From assembly GCA_947374535.1 (NCBI GenBank), contig CANCCJ010000017.1:1-43062 (forward strand): 43,062 nt of DNA. Reading direction: 5' to 3'. The notes beneath the pieces are model-generated. The model saw only the letters and a program-made list of their open reading frames with translations, made no database searches and was not told the origin of the DNA. Shown in pieces: positions 1-7,263 of the stretch. The translations under genes were made by a program, and so were the position numbers. The stretch's first letter is position 1; each line of letters starts with the position of its first letter. The DNA is from Comamonadaceae bacterium. GTDB lineage: Bacteria > Pseudomonadota > Gammaproteobacteria > Burkholderiales > Burkholderiaceae.

Positions 1-586
1 CCACGCCGGGCACGTTGTCGACCGTGTCGCCCACCAAGGTTTGGTAGTCGATCATCAAATTTGGGGGCACGCCAAACTCGGCGGTCACGCCCGCCACGTC
101 GCGCTTTTTGCCGTTCATGGTGTCGATGATGGTGATGTGTTCGTTCACCCACTGGCTCAAATCTTTGTCACCACTCGACACCACCACCGTCACGCCTTGC
201 TTGGCAGCGGTCACGGCCAAGGTGGCAATCACGTCGTCGGCCTCCACCCCCGGCACATCCAGCACGGTCCAACCCAACATGCGGACCATCGCGTGGATGG
301 GTTCAATTTGCGCACGCAAATCATCGGGCATGGGCGAACGGTGCGCTTTGTACGCGGGGTACATCTCGTCGCGGAAGGTAGGGCCTTTGGCGTCAAACAC
401 GCAAGCGGCCAACTGAGTGGGCACCTCTTTGCGCAGCGCTTGCATCATGTTGATCATGCCGCGAATGGCACCTGTGGCAGCACTCGTCGGGTCGCCTGGC
501 ACAGCGCGCAGGTCGGGCATGGCATGGAAGGCGCGGTAAAGGTAGCTGGAGCCGTCGACCAGCAGCAATGTTTTGGATTCACTCAT
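1..586 (-). CDS. polA: DNA polymerase I, N-terminal part (gene runs off the window)
   Basis: This is the first 195 codons of DNA polymerase I; the rest lies beyond base 1. Read on the minus strand from ATG at 584-586, the protein begins MSESKTLLLVDGSSYLYRAF and continues through the 5'-3' exonuclease (FEN) domain: VFDAKGPTFRDEMYPAYKAHR, GVEADDVIATLA, SSGDKDLSQWV and GDTVDNVPGV. The acidic residues of these blocks bind the two catalytic metals. The enzyme removes Okazaki primers and fills repair gaps. No clear Shine-Dalgarno sequence precedes the ATG. It is transcribed away from thrB, and a palindromic repeat lies in the gap between them. The polymerase domain cannot be assessed here. Confidence 0.95.
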   Translation of the reverse strand, partial: MSESKTLLLVDGSSYLYRAFHAMPDLRAVPGDPTSAATGAIRGMINMMQALRKEVPTQLAACVFDAKGPTFRDEMYPAYKAHRSPMPDDLRAQIEPIHAMVRMLGWTVLDVPGVEADDVIATLAVTAAKQGVTVVVSSGDKDLSQWVNEHITIIDTMNGKKRDVAGVTAEFGVPPNLMIDYQTLVGDTVDNVPGV

Positions 587-671
587 AGCTGTTGATTGTG
601 CCGTGGGTTGTTGCGTTGCCTTTGTGCTTTGTTGCTGGGCTCGCTGGGCGCGACGGGTGGGCTTCGCTGCT

Positions 672-820
672 TCATGCTGGGGTACCAGAAATCATGGCGA
701 CGCCCACCCGCCACGCCCAGACTACGGCATAGGTTTAGGAACGCCTCAAACCAAAAACGCAGACCGTAGTCTTGGGGGTTGAGGGATGAGCGGGTGACGA
801 TTTCTGGTACCCCAGCATGA
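672..820. repeat. MITE-like palindromic element with 22-bp terminal inverted repeats
   Basis: The 338-bp gap between polA and thrB contains a 149-bp element bounded by perfect 22-bp inverted repeats (672-693 and 799-820), each with a central GGTACC. Further nested pairs point the same way: 705-711 with 790-796, 719-727 with 764-772, and GGTTT near 732 with AAACC near 748. The whole element can therefore fold into one long imperfect hairpin. It has no coding capacity and no obvious target-site duplication. It resembles miniature inverted-repeat or REP-type elements, but I do not recognise the family. The rest of the gap holds the two promoters; a possible thrB -10 (TACAAT) is at 891-896. Confidence 0.75.
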
Positions 821-924
821 GGAACCCGCTCTTCCCTCAACCCACAAGCGAGCCGAAAGGAAACCCAGAAGAACAAACAGGCCCGCCAACTACAATGTGC
901 GAACTTTTTAACCCCTTGGCAGTC

Positions 925-1887
925 ATGGCAGTTTTCACCGAAGTTTCAGAGTCCTCCGCGCAAGAACTGCTGTCCCAACTCAAGCTTGGCGAGTTGGTCG
1001 AACTCAAAGGCATCCAAGGCGGCATTGAAAACACGAATTACTTTCTCACCAGCAGCGAAGGCCAATACGTGCTCACGCTGTTCGAGCGCCTCACGCACGC
1101 GCAATTGCCGTTTTATCTGTACCTGATGAAACATTTGGCACAAGGCGGTATTCCTGTGCCAGACCCGATTTCCAACCACGACGGCGACATCTTGCTGACC
1201 GTGGAAGGCAAGCCTGCTGCGGTGGTCAACCGCCTGCGCGGCAAAAGCGAACTCAACCCTTCTGTCAACCACTGCGCCGCCGTGGGCGACATGCTGGCAC
1301 GCATGCACTTGGCAGGACGTGACTACAACCGCCAGCAACCCAATTTGCGCGGTCTGCCGTGGTGGAACGAAACCGTGCCCGTGGTGCTGCCGTATTTGGA
1401 CGCATCGCAAGCGGCCCTCATTCAAACCGAGCTGGCCTACCAAAACCACATTGCCGCTTCGTCGGCCTACACCGCCCTGCCCCGTGGCCCGATTCACGCC
1501 GACTTGTTCCGCGACAACGTGATGTTTGATGGCACGCCCGAGGCTCCTGAGCTGAGCGGCTTCTTCGACTTTTACTTTGCAGGCGTGGACACTTGGCTGT
1601 TTGATGTGGCTGTGTGTTTGAACGACTGGTGCATCAACCAAACCGATGGCACGCACGATGCTGCCAAAGCCCAAGCCTTCATCGCTGCCTACCAAGCCGT
1701 ACGTCCTTTCACACCAGCTGAGCGCCAATTGCTCAACCCCATGCTGCGTGCCGGCGCTTTGCGTTTTTGGACCTCGCGTCTATGGGACTTCCACCTGCCA
1801 CGCGAAGCCAGCATGTTGCAGCCGCATGACCCCACACACTTTGAGCGCGTTTTGCGCCAACGTGTGGCACATCCTGTCACACTCTGA
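925..1887 (+). CDS. thrB: homoserine kinase (ThrB, APH-fold type)
   Basis: Phosphorylates L-homoserine with ATP in threonine synthesis. At 320 aa it matches the aminoglycoside-phosphotransferase-fold homoserine kinase used by many alpha- and betaproteobacteria, not the GHMP-family enzyme of E. coli. The start MAVFTEVS is the family's usual N-terminus. Visible motifs are the nucleotide-binding loop region GIENTNYFLTSSEG, the catalytic loop HADLFRDNVMF with the HxD aspartate, and the metal-binding GFFDFYFAG. The reading frame stays open upstream to 817, but that extension begins inside the palindromic repeat and does not look like family sequence. The next gene starts 3 bases after the stop, so the two are probably co-transcribed. 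Confidence 0.93.
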   Translation: MAVFTEVSESSAQELLSQLKLGELVELKGIQGGIENTNYFLTSSEGQYVLTLFERLTHAQLPFYLYLMKHLAQGGIPVPDPISNHDGDILLTVEGKPAAVVNRLRGKSELNPSVNHCAAVGDMLARMHLAGRDYNRQQPNLRGLPWWNETVPVVLPYLDASQAALIQTELAYQNHIAASSAYTALPRGPIHADLFRDNVMFDGTPEAPELSGFFDFYFAGVDTWLFDVAVCLNDWCINQTDGTHDAAKAQAFIAAYQAVRPFTPAERQLLNPMLRAGALRFWTSRLWDFHLPREASMLQPHDPTHFERVLRQRVAHPVTL

Positions 1888-1890
1888 GCT

Positions 1891-2667
1891 ATGAAACTCA
1901 ACGTCGTCCCCGCTAAGACTGGCTCGCTCTGGGTGCGCCAGGGCATTCGCGCTTTTTGGAAGCAGCCCCTCGCCCTGAGCGGTTTGTTCTTTATGTTCAT
2001 GGCCAGCATGTCCGTCTTGTCCATGGTGCCTTTGGTAGGCGGGTTCTTGGCGCTGATGTTGCTGCCTGCGGCCTCTCTAGGTTTGATGGCGGCCACGCGC
2101 GAAGTGGACTTGGACAAGTTTCCCATGCCCTTTATCTTGGCAGCTGGCTTTAGATCCGGCCAAGACGGCAAGCGCCATATGTTGGTCTTGGGCGTGCTCT
2201 ATGCCTGTGGTTTCGTTGGCGTGATGGGTTTGTCTGCATTGGTCGACGGCGGCGACTTTGCTAAGTTGTATTTGCTGGGCGGCTCGCTCGACATGGACAC
2301 CTTGACCAAGCCGGAATTTCAAGACGCCATGTGGTTGTCGCTGTTGCTTTACATGCCTTTGTCGATGGTGTTTTGGCATGCGCCAGCACTCACGCATTGG
2401 CATGCTGTGCCTGTCATCAAAAGTATGTTTTTCAGCACCGTCGCATGCTTGACCAACTGGCGTGCCTTCTTGGTGTTCGGGCTGTTGTGGTCGGCCATCT
2501 TTCTGGGTACGACCTTGGGCATCACACTCATCTCCGGACTGATCGGCGACAGCGAATTTGCTGCGATGGCCTTGTTACCCGCCATGTTGATGCTTGCCGC
2601 GATGTTCTTTTGCTCCACGTATTACAGCTTCAAAGACTGCTTTACCTCAGACACGCTTTACGCTTAA
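1891..2667 (+). CDS. BPSS1780-family integral membrane protein
   Basis: A 258-aa polytopic inner-membrane protein with about six hydrophobic segments and a short cytoplasmic start, MKLNVVPAKTGSLWVRQG, which is typical of the BPSS1780 family of Burkholderiales. Conserved-looking features are the early GIRAFWKQPLAL segment and the late TNWRAFLVFGLLW and YYSFKDCF segments. The function of the family is not established. The start codon follows the thrB stop by 3 bases, as in many relatives, so it is likely translated from the thrB message. It ends just before a hairpin that separates it from the convergent uvrD. Confidence 0.85.
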   Translation: MKLNVVPAKTGSLWVRQGIRAFWKQPLALSGLFFMFMASMSVLSMVPLVGGFLALMLLPAASLGLMAATREVDLDKFPMPFILAAGFRSGQDGKRHMLVLGVLYACGFVGVMGLSALVDGGDFAKLYLLGGSLDMDTLTKPEFQDAMWLSLLLYMPLSMVFWHAPALTHWHAVPVIKSMFFSTVACLTNWRAFLVFGLLWSAIFLGTTLGITLISGLIGDSEFAAMALLPAMLMLAAMFFCSTYYSFKDCFTSDTLYA

Positions 2668-2674
2668 GACATGC

Positions 2675-2695
2675 GCGTGGTGCCGCGCACCACGC
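2675..2695. terminator. hairpin between convergent genes
   Basis: Perfect 8-bp arms (2675-2682 and 2688-2695, GCGTGGTG and CACCACGC) around a 5-base loop lie in the 39-bp gap between the membrane protein gene and uvrD, which face each other. No long T run follows on either side, so termination would be weak or factor-assisted. The symmetry is clear; the function is inferred from position. Confidence 0.5.
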
Positions 2696-2706
2696 TTCAA
2701 AAACTT

Positions 2707-5172
2707 TTACACCTGTGTGAGCTTGGCCACGCTCAACGCCAGCCACTTGGTGCCGTGGCGCGGGAAATTCACTTGCGCACGGGCATCGTCGCCCACACCT
2801 TCAATGCTCACCACCGTGCCCTCACCAAACTTGGTGTGAAACACCTGAATGCCGCTACGCACCCAGGCATTGGGCCCGCTTGTGACAGGCGCAGCACGTT
2901 GCACCACAGGCTTGGGCGCTGCCGCCGTCGCCGCACCGCCACCCCATGCATTGTTTTGCCAAGCTGGGTTTTGCCAAGCATCGCGACGCGAAGGCATGCT
3001 GCCTGACATGGGGTTGGCAAAGGCCGAACGAGCGGGCGTGATCCATTTCAGCGTGTGCTCTGGCAGCTCGTCAAAGAACCGGCTCTTGAGGTTGTAGCGC
3101 GTTTGACCATGCAACATACGGGTTTGCGAATGGCTCAGATACAAACGTTTGCGTGCACGCGTGATGGCCACGTACATGAGGCGTCGCTCTTCTTCAAGGC
3201 CGTCAAAGTCGTTCATCGAATTTTCATGGGGAAACAAGCCCTCCTCCATGCCTGTGATGAACACACAGTCAAACTCCAAGCCTTTTGATGCATGCACTGT
3301 CATCAACTGAATCGCGTCTTGCCCCGCTTGCGCTTGGTTGTCGCCCGACTCCAACGCTGCGTGCGTCAGGAAAGCGGCCAACGGCGACAAAGTTTCGCCC
3401 GTGTCTGCATTGATCATGGTTTGGGCCACGCTTTGGCGTGTCACCGTCTCTTCAGACGCTGGGGCAGATGGGGCCGAGCTCACGTCCATCACCACAGGCT
3501 GTCCGTGCTCGTCCACGGGTAACGCCACGGCATCGCGGCCAAAGCCCTCTTGCGTGACAAAGCTCTCGGCTGCGTTGACCAGTTCTTGCAGGTTCTCAAT
3601 GCGGTCTTGGCCTTCGCGCTCAGCTTGGTAATGTTCAATCAAGCCCGAGTGATCGAGCAACAGCTCAATGATTTGGCGCAAATTCTGACCCTGTGTTTGC
3701 TCGCGCAGCACATCGATCTTGGCCACAAAGGCGCTCAGGTTTGCGCCCGCTTTGCCTGCCACCGCAGTGACTGCATCGCTCATGGCGCAACCCATGGCAC
3801 GCGAGGCGTCTTGCAGCTGTTCAATACTGCGCGCACCAATGCCGCGTGGCGGGAAGTTAACCACCCGCATGAAGCTGGTGTCGTCGCGTGGGTTTTCTAG
3901 CAAACGCAAATAGGCCAGCGCGTGTTTGATTTCAGCGCGTTCGAAGAAGCGCAAACCGCCGTAAACGCGGTAAGGCATGGCGGCATTGAAGAGCGCGGTT
4001 TCAATCACCCGGCTTTGTGCGTTGCTGCGGTAGAGCACGGCGATCTCGCTGCGGTGTTGAACACCATTCGCACCATCGCCGTTTTGGCCATCGCGCAAAA
4101 GTTGCTTCATTTCCTCCACCATCCACTGGGCTTCAGCCAAATCGGTGGGTGACTCATACACACGCACGGGCTCGCCTGCACCTTGCGTGGTGTGCAGGTT
4201 TTTACCCAAGCGCCCTTTGTTGTGGCTGATCAGGTGGTTGGCACTGTCCAAGATGTTGCTGAAGCTGCGGTAGTTTTGCTCGAGCTTGATTTGGTGCGTC
4301 ACGTTGTACTCGCGCACAAAGTCGGCCATGTTGCCCACGCGCGCGCCACGGAAGGCGTAGATGCTTTGGTCGTCGTCACCCACCGCCAAAATTGCGCCAC
4401 CGCCGCCACCCACGGGGCCTGCGAGCTGCTTGAGCCACGCGTATTGCAGCTTGTTGGTGTCTTGAAACTCATCGACCAAGATGTGCTGAAAGCGGCGACG
4501 GTAGTGCTCGCGTATGGCATCGTTATCGCGCAACAGTTCATACGAGCGCAGCATGAGTTCACCAAAATCCACCACGCCTTCGCGCTGGCATTGGGCTTCG
4601 TACAACTCGTACAACTCCACACGTTTGCGGTCATCGGGGTCTCGCACCACCACGTCTTTGGGACGCAGGCCGTCTTCTTTGCAAGCAGCGATGAAACGCA
4701 TCGTTTGCTTAGGCGGAAAGCGTTCGTCATCCACCTGAAATTGTTTGCTCAAACGCTTGATGGCGCTGAGTTGATCTTGGGTGTCCAAGATTTGAAACGA
4801 TTGCGGCAAGTTGGCTAACTTCCAATGGGCACGCAAAAAGCGGTTGCACAAGCCATGAAACGTACCCACCCACATGCCGCGCACATTCACAGGCAGCATG
4901 GTGGACAAACGCGTGAGCATTTCTTTGGCCGCCTTGTTGGTAAAGGTCACCGCCAACAAACCACCGGGCGACACCTGCCCCGTTTGCATGAGCCACGCAA
5001 TGCGCGTGGTCAGCACCCGCGTCTTGCCCGAACCCGCGCCCGCCAAGATGAGTGCATGCGTATGCGGCAACGTGACAGCCGCAGCTTGCTCGTTGTTGAG
5101 GCCTTGCAGCAAGGGGGAAGTGTGGGGTGTGACCGAAGCCGGCTGGGTGTCAAACCCGTCAAAAGAATGCAT
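2707..5172 (-). CDS. uvrD: UvrD/PcrA-type ATP-dependent DNA helicase
   Basis: Superfamily 1A 3'-5' helicase of nucleotide-excision and mismatch repair. The 821-aa protein has every SF1 motif: LNNEQAAAV (Q motif), GAGSGKT near residues 45-51 (Walker A), DEFQDTN (Walker B), [28 protein letters not shown] and [11 protein letters not shown]. The C-terminus ([11 protein letters not shown]) forms the small Tudor-like domain that binds RNA polymerase in PcrA/UvrD. It is about 100 residues longer than E. coli UvrD; much of the excess is a low-complexity stretch after [11 protein letters not shown]. Rep and UvrD are hard to separate by eye, but the Tudor-like tail favours UvrD/PcrA. Confidence 0.93.
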   Translation of the reverse strand: MHSFDGFDTQPASVTPHTSPLLQGLNNEQAAAVTLPHTHALILAGAGSGKTRVLTTRIAWLMQTGQVSPGGLLAVTFTNKAAKEMLTRLSTMLPVNVRGMWVGTFHGLCNRFLRAHWKLANLPQSFQILDTQDQLSAIKRLSKQFQVDDERFPPKQTMRFIAACKEDGLRPKDVVVRDPDDRKRVELYELYEAQCQREGVVDFGELMLRSYELLRDNDAIREHYRRRFQHILVDEFQDTNKLQYAWLKQLAGPVGGGGGAILAVGDDDQSIYAFRGARVGNMADFVREYNVTHQIKLEQNYRSFSNILDSANHLISHNKGRLGKNLHTTQGAGEPVRVYESPTDLAEAQWMVEEMKQLLRDGQNGDGANGVQHRSEIAVLYRSNAQSRVIETALFNAAMPYRVYGGLRFFERAEIKHALAYLRLLENPRDDTSFMRVVNFPPRGIGARSIEQLQDASRAMGCAMSDAVTAVAGKAGANLSAFVAKIDVLREQTQGQNLRQIIELLLDHSGLIEHYQAEREGQDRIENLQELVNAAESFVTQEGFGRDAVALPVDEHGQPVVMDVSSAPSAPASEETVTRQSVAQTMINADTGETLSPLAAFLTHAALESGDNQAQAGQDAIQLMTVHASKGLEFDCVFITGMEEGLFPHENSMNDFDGLEEERRLMYVAITRARKRLYLSHSQTRMLHGQTRYNLKSRFFDELPEHTLKWITPARSAFANPMSGSMPSRRDAWQNPAWQNNAWGGGAATAAAPKPVVQRAAPVTSGPNAWVRSGIQVFHTKFGEGTVVSIEGVGDDARAQVNFPRHGTKWLALSVAKLTQV

Positions 5173-5201
5173 ATCGAGGATTTTAGGGTTTAGAATCAGC
5201 C

Positions 5202-5234
5202 ACCGGGCCCAAGATTCTTGCGCTCGGTTTTTTT
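5202..5234 (+). terminator. intrinsic-terminator-shaped hairpin in the guaC leader
   Basis: Bases 5202-5208 pair with 5222-5228 (ACCGGGC with GCTCGGT, one G-U) and 5210-5213 with 5217-5220 (CAAG with CTTG) around a 3-base loop, with one C-C mismatch. Seven T residues (5228-5234) follow directly. This is a textbook rho-independent terminator on the plus strand, yet it lies about 80 bases ahead of guaC with no plus-strand gene upstream. The 3' arm and T run (5224-5232) are also complementary to 5255-5263, giving a mutually exclusive second hairpin. It may be an attenuator; no known riboswitch class was recognised. Confidence 0.55.
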
Positions 5235-5311
5235 ATGCCTGCACTTTGCACCTGAAAAACCGACCAAGCCAAGCGCTCAATCTTCGAACGTTATTTTCTG
5301 GAGCTTGGGAT

Positions 5312-6289
5312 ATGGAAATTTTTGATTACGACAACATCTTGTTGCTGCCACGCAAGTGCCGCGTGGAAAGTCGCTCTGAATGCGATGCAGGTGTTGAACT
5401 CGGTGGCCGCAAGTTCCGCTTGCCAGTTGTGCCCGCCAACATGAAAACCGTGGTGGATGAGAGCATCTGCTTGTGGATGGCGCAAAACAATTACTTCTAC
5501 GTGATGCACCGCTTCGATTTGGACAACGTCCAATTCGTCAAAGACATGCATGCCAAGGGCGCCTACGCCTCTATTTCTTTGGGTGTCAAAGCCCCAGACC
5601 GTGAAACCGTCGACACATTGGCAGCCGCCGGCCTCACGCCTGAGTACATCACCATCGACATCGCCCACGGCCACGCCGACAGCGTGCGCGACATGATTGG
5701 CTACATCAAGGCCAAGATGCCCAAGAGCTTCATCATCGCGGGCAACGTGGCCACGCCAGAAGCTGTGATTGACCTCGAAAACTGGGGCGCTGACGCGACC
5801 AAAGTGGGCGTGGGCCCAGGCAAGGTGTGCATCACCAAACTTAAAACAGGTTTTGGCACAGGCGGCTGGCAGTTGTCAGCGGTCAAGTGGTGCGCCCGCG
5901 TGGCGACCAAGCCAATCATTGCGGACGGTGGCATTCGCAGCCACGGCGACATCGCCAAGAGCATCCGCTTTGGCGCGTCGATGGTGATGATTGGTTCGCT
6001 GTTTGCGGGCCATGAAGAATCACCAGGCAAGACGGTGGAAGTGGATGGTGAGTTGTTCAAGGAATACTACGGCTCAGCCTCTGACTTCAACAAAGGCGAA
6101 TACAAGCACGTAGAAGGCAAGCGCATTTTGGAGCCGGTCAAGGGCAAGCTCGCCAACACACTGATTGAGATGGAGCAAGACGTGCAAAGCTCCATCAGCT
6201 ACTCAGGCGGCACCAAACTGATGGACATCCGCAAAGTGAACTACGTGACTTTGGGCGGCGACAACGCTGGCGAACACCTGTTGATGTAG
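5312..6289 (+). CDS. guaC: GMP reductase
   Basis: Converts GMP to IMP and ammonia with NADPH, returning guanine nucleotides to the adenine branch. The 325-aa protein begins [16 protein letters not shown] and has the IMPDH/GMPR barrel motifs: [15 protein letters not shown], the active-site loop [11 protein letters not shown] with catalytic Cys near residue 173, and [11 protein letters not shown]. There are no CBS domains, which argues against IMP dehydrogenase. The size and loop resemble the GuaC2 type common in Firmicutes more than the 347-aa E. coli enzyme. The start was chosen for the GGAG 8 bases upstream; an open frame reaching back to 4874 is only antisense to uvrD. Confidence 0.92.
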   Translation: MEIFDYDNILLLPRKCRVESRSECDAGVELGGRKFRLPVVPANMKTVVDESICLWMAQNNYFYVMHRFDLDNVQFVKDMHAKGAYASISLGVKAPDRETVDTLAAAGLTPEYITIDIAHGHADSVRDMIGYIKAKMPKSFIIAGNVATPEAVIDLENWGADATKVGVGPGKVCITKLKTGFGTGGWQLSAVKWCARVATKPIIADGGIRSHGDIAKSIRFGASMVMIGSLFAGHEESPGKTVEVDGELFKEYYGSASDFNKGEYKHVEGKRILEPVKGKLANTLIEMEQDVQSSISYSGGTKLMDIRKVNYVTLGGDNAGEHLLM

Positions 6290-6320
6290 GGCTTGACCCA
6301 AGGCCAAATTACGGCACAAC

Positions 6321-6356
6321 AAAAAGCCTGTCTGCTCTGCATGACAGGCTTTTTTA
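6321..6356. terminator. bidirectional rho-independent terminator after guaC
   Basis: Arms AAAAAGCCTGTC (6321-6332) and GACAGGCTTTTT (6343-6354) form a 12-bp stem with a 10-base loop and T runs in both directions. It lies between guaC and the convergent alpha/beta hydrolase gene and can serve both. Confidence 0.9.
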
Positions 6357-6405
6357 TTGCATTTTTATTGCGCTTTTGACCGTGCAGTTTTTTTGCTGAA
6401 GCGGT

Positions 6406-7263
6406 TTACTTGTGAAGCAGTTCAAGCGCCAGCGTGTGAAGGCGACTGCCCGGCTGCGTCATAGACTCGACAATGCTGAAGTGCTGCAAGCCTTCCAAGG
6501 CCTCGGCCACAGGCACGCGGTCTTTGCCCCATGACTGTTGAATCAACAGGTTGTGGCGCAAGAACTCTTCGCTCTCAATGCCACCAGCCACGCTGTAGAG
6601 CGTGCCTTGCTTTGGCGCTGGCATCCATGCTGGGCTGTTGCGCAGAGCCTCTTGCTCGGTGAGTCGCAGGCTGTCTTTGAGGTAAGGCGTGGCACGCACA
6701 GACTCCAACTCATACAAACCAGAAATTGACAAGGCCTTGGTCACCAAATGTGCAGGTAAATCGGCGGCATAAACGGGCCAATCGCAAGCGAGCAGCATGG
6801 CAACTAACTGACCGCCCGCTGAATGGCCCACCAACGTGATACGACTTGGATCACCACCAAAGCGATGGATGTTGCGCCACACCCAAGCCACGGCCTTGAC
6901 CATTTGCATGGCGATGTCCGACACCGTCACTGCAGGACACAACGCGTAGTTGGGCACCACCACATGTGCGCCTTGTGCCGTGAAGGTAGGGGCAAGGAAA
7001 GAGTGATCTGCTTTGTCTAACGAACGCCAGTAACCACCATGAATGAACACCACGACGGGTGCTTTTTCAGGCGCGATGTCGCTTGGGAAAATATCCAAAG
7101 TTTCGTTCAAGCCACGGCCATAAGCCACGTCTTGAAAACAACGCTGCGTGGCACGCACCTGTGCAGATGCATCGCGCCAATAAGCGAAGTGCACGGCATG
7201 CTCTGGCACCAAGGCGCGGTTGTTGTACATGCTGTCATACCAAGCACCGTCGCGTTGCGTCAT
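6406..7263 (-). CDS. alpha/beta hydrolase (kynurenine-formamidase/esterase-like)
   Basis: A 285-aa serine hydrolase. HGGYW near residues 75-79 supplies the oxyanion hole and GHSAG near 146-150 holds the nucleophile Ser148; the late LQHFSIVE histidine completes the triad. HGGYW plus GHSAG is typical of the arylformamidase/BD-FAE esterase group, so it probably cleaves a small ester or amide; the substrate is unknown. No signal peptide is seen, so it is probably cytoplasmic. The ATG at 7261-7263 overlaps the stop of the TonB-dependent receptor gene (ATGA) and follows GGAGAAG, which decides this start over an earlier one at 7299 and indicates coupled translation. Confidence 0.85.
   Translation of the reverse strand: MTQRDGAWYDSMYNNRALVPEHAVHFAYWRDASAQVRATQRCFQDVAYGRGLNETLDIFPSDIAPEKAPVVVFIHGGYWRSLDKADHSFLAPTFTAQGAHVVVPNYALCPAVTVSDIAMQMVKAVAWVWRNIHRFGGDPSRITLVGHSAGGQLVAMLLACDWPVYAADLPAHLVTKALSISGLYELESVRATPYLKDSLRLTEQEALRNSPAWMPAPKQGTLYSVAGGIESEEFLRHNLLIQQSWGKDRVPVAEALEGLQHFSIVESMTQPGSRLHTLALELLHK

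Noticed and set aside
946..1728. 260-codon open frame on the minus strand
   Set aside because: Antisense to thrB, no recognisable protein features.
4874..5311. N-terminal extension of the guaC frame
   Set aside because: Would lie antisense to uvrD and carries no IMPDH/GMPR sequence; the ATG at 5312 has a good ribosome-binding site and the normal N-terminus.
5173..5311. Purine riboswitch in the guaC leader
   Set aside because: I could not find the conserved three-way-junction loops of purine aptamers; only the terminator-like hairpin is supported.
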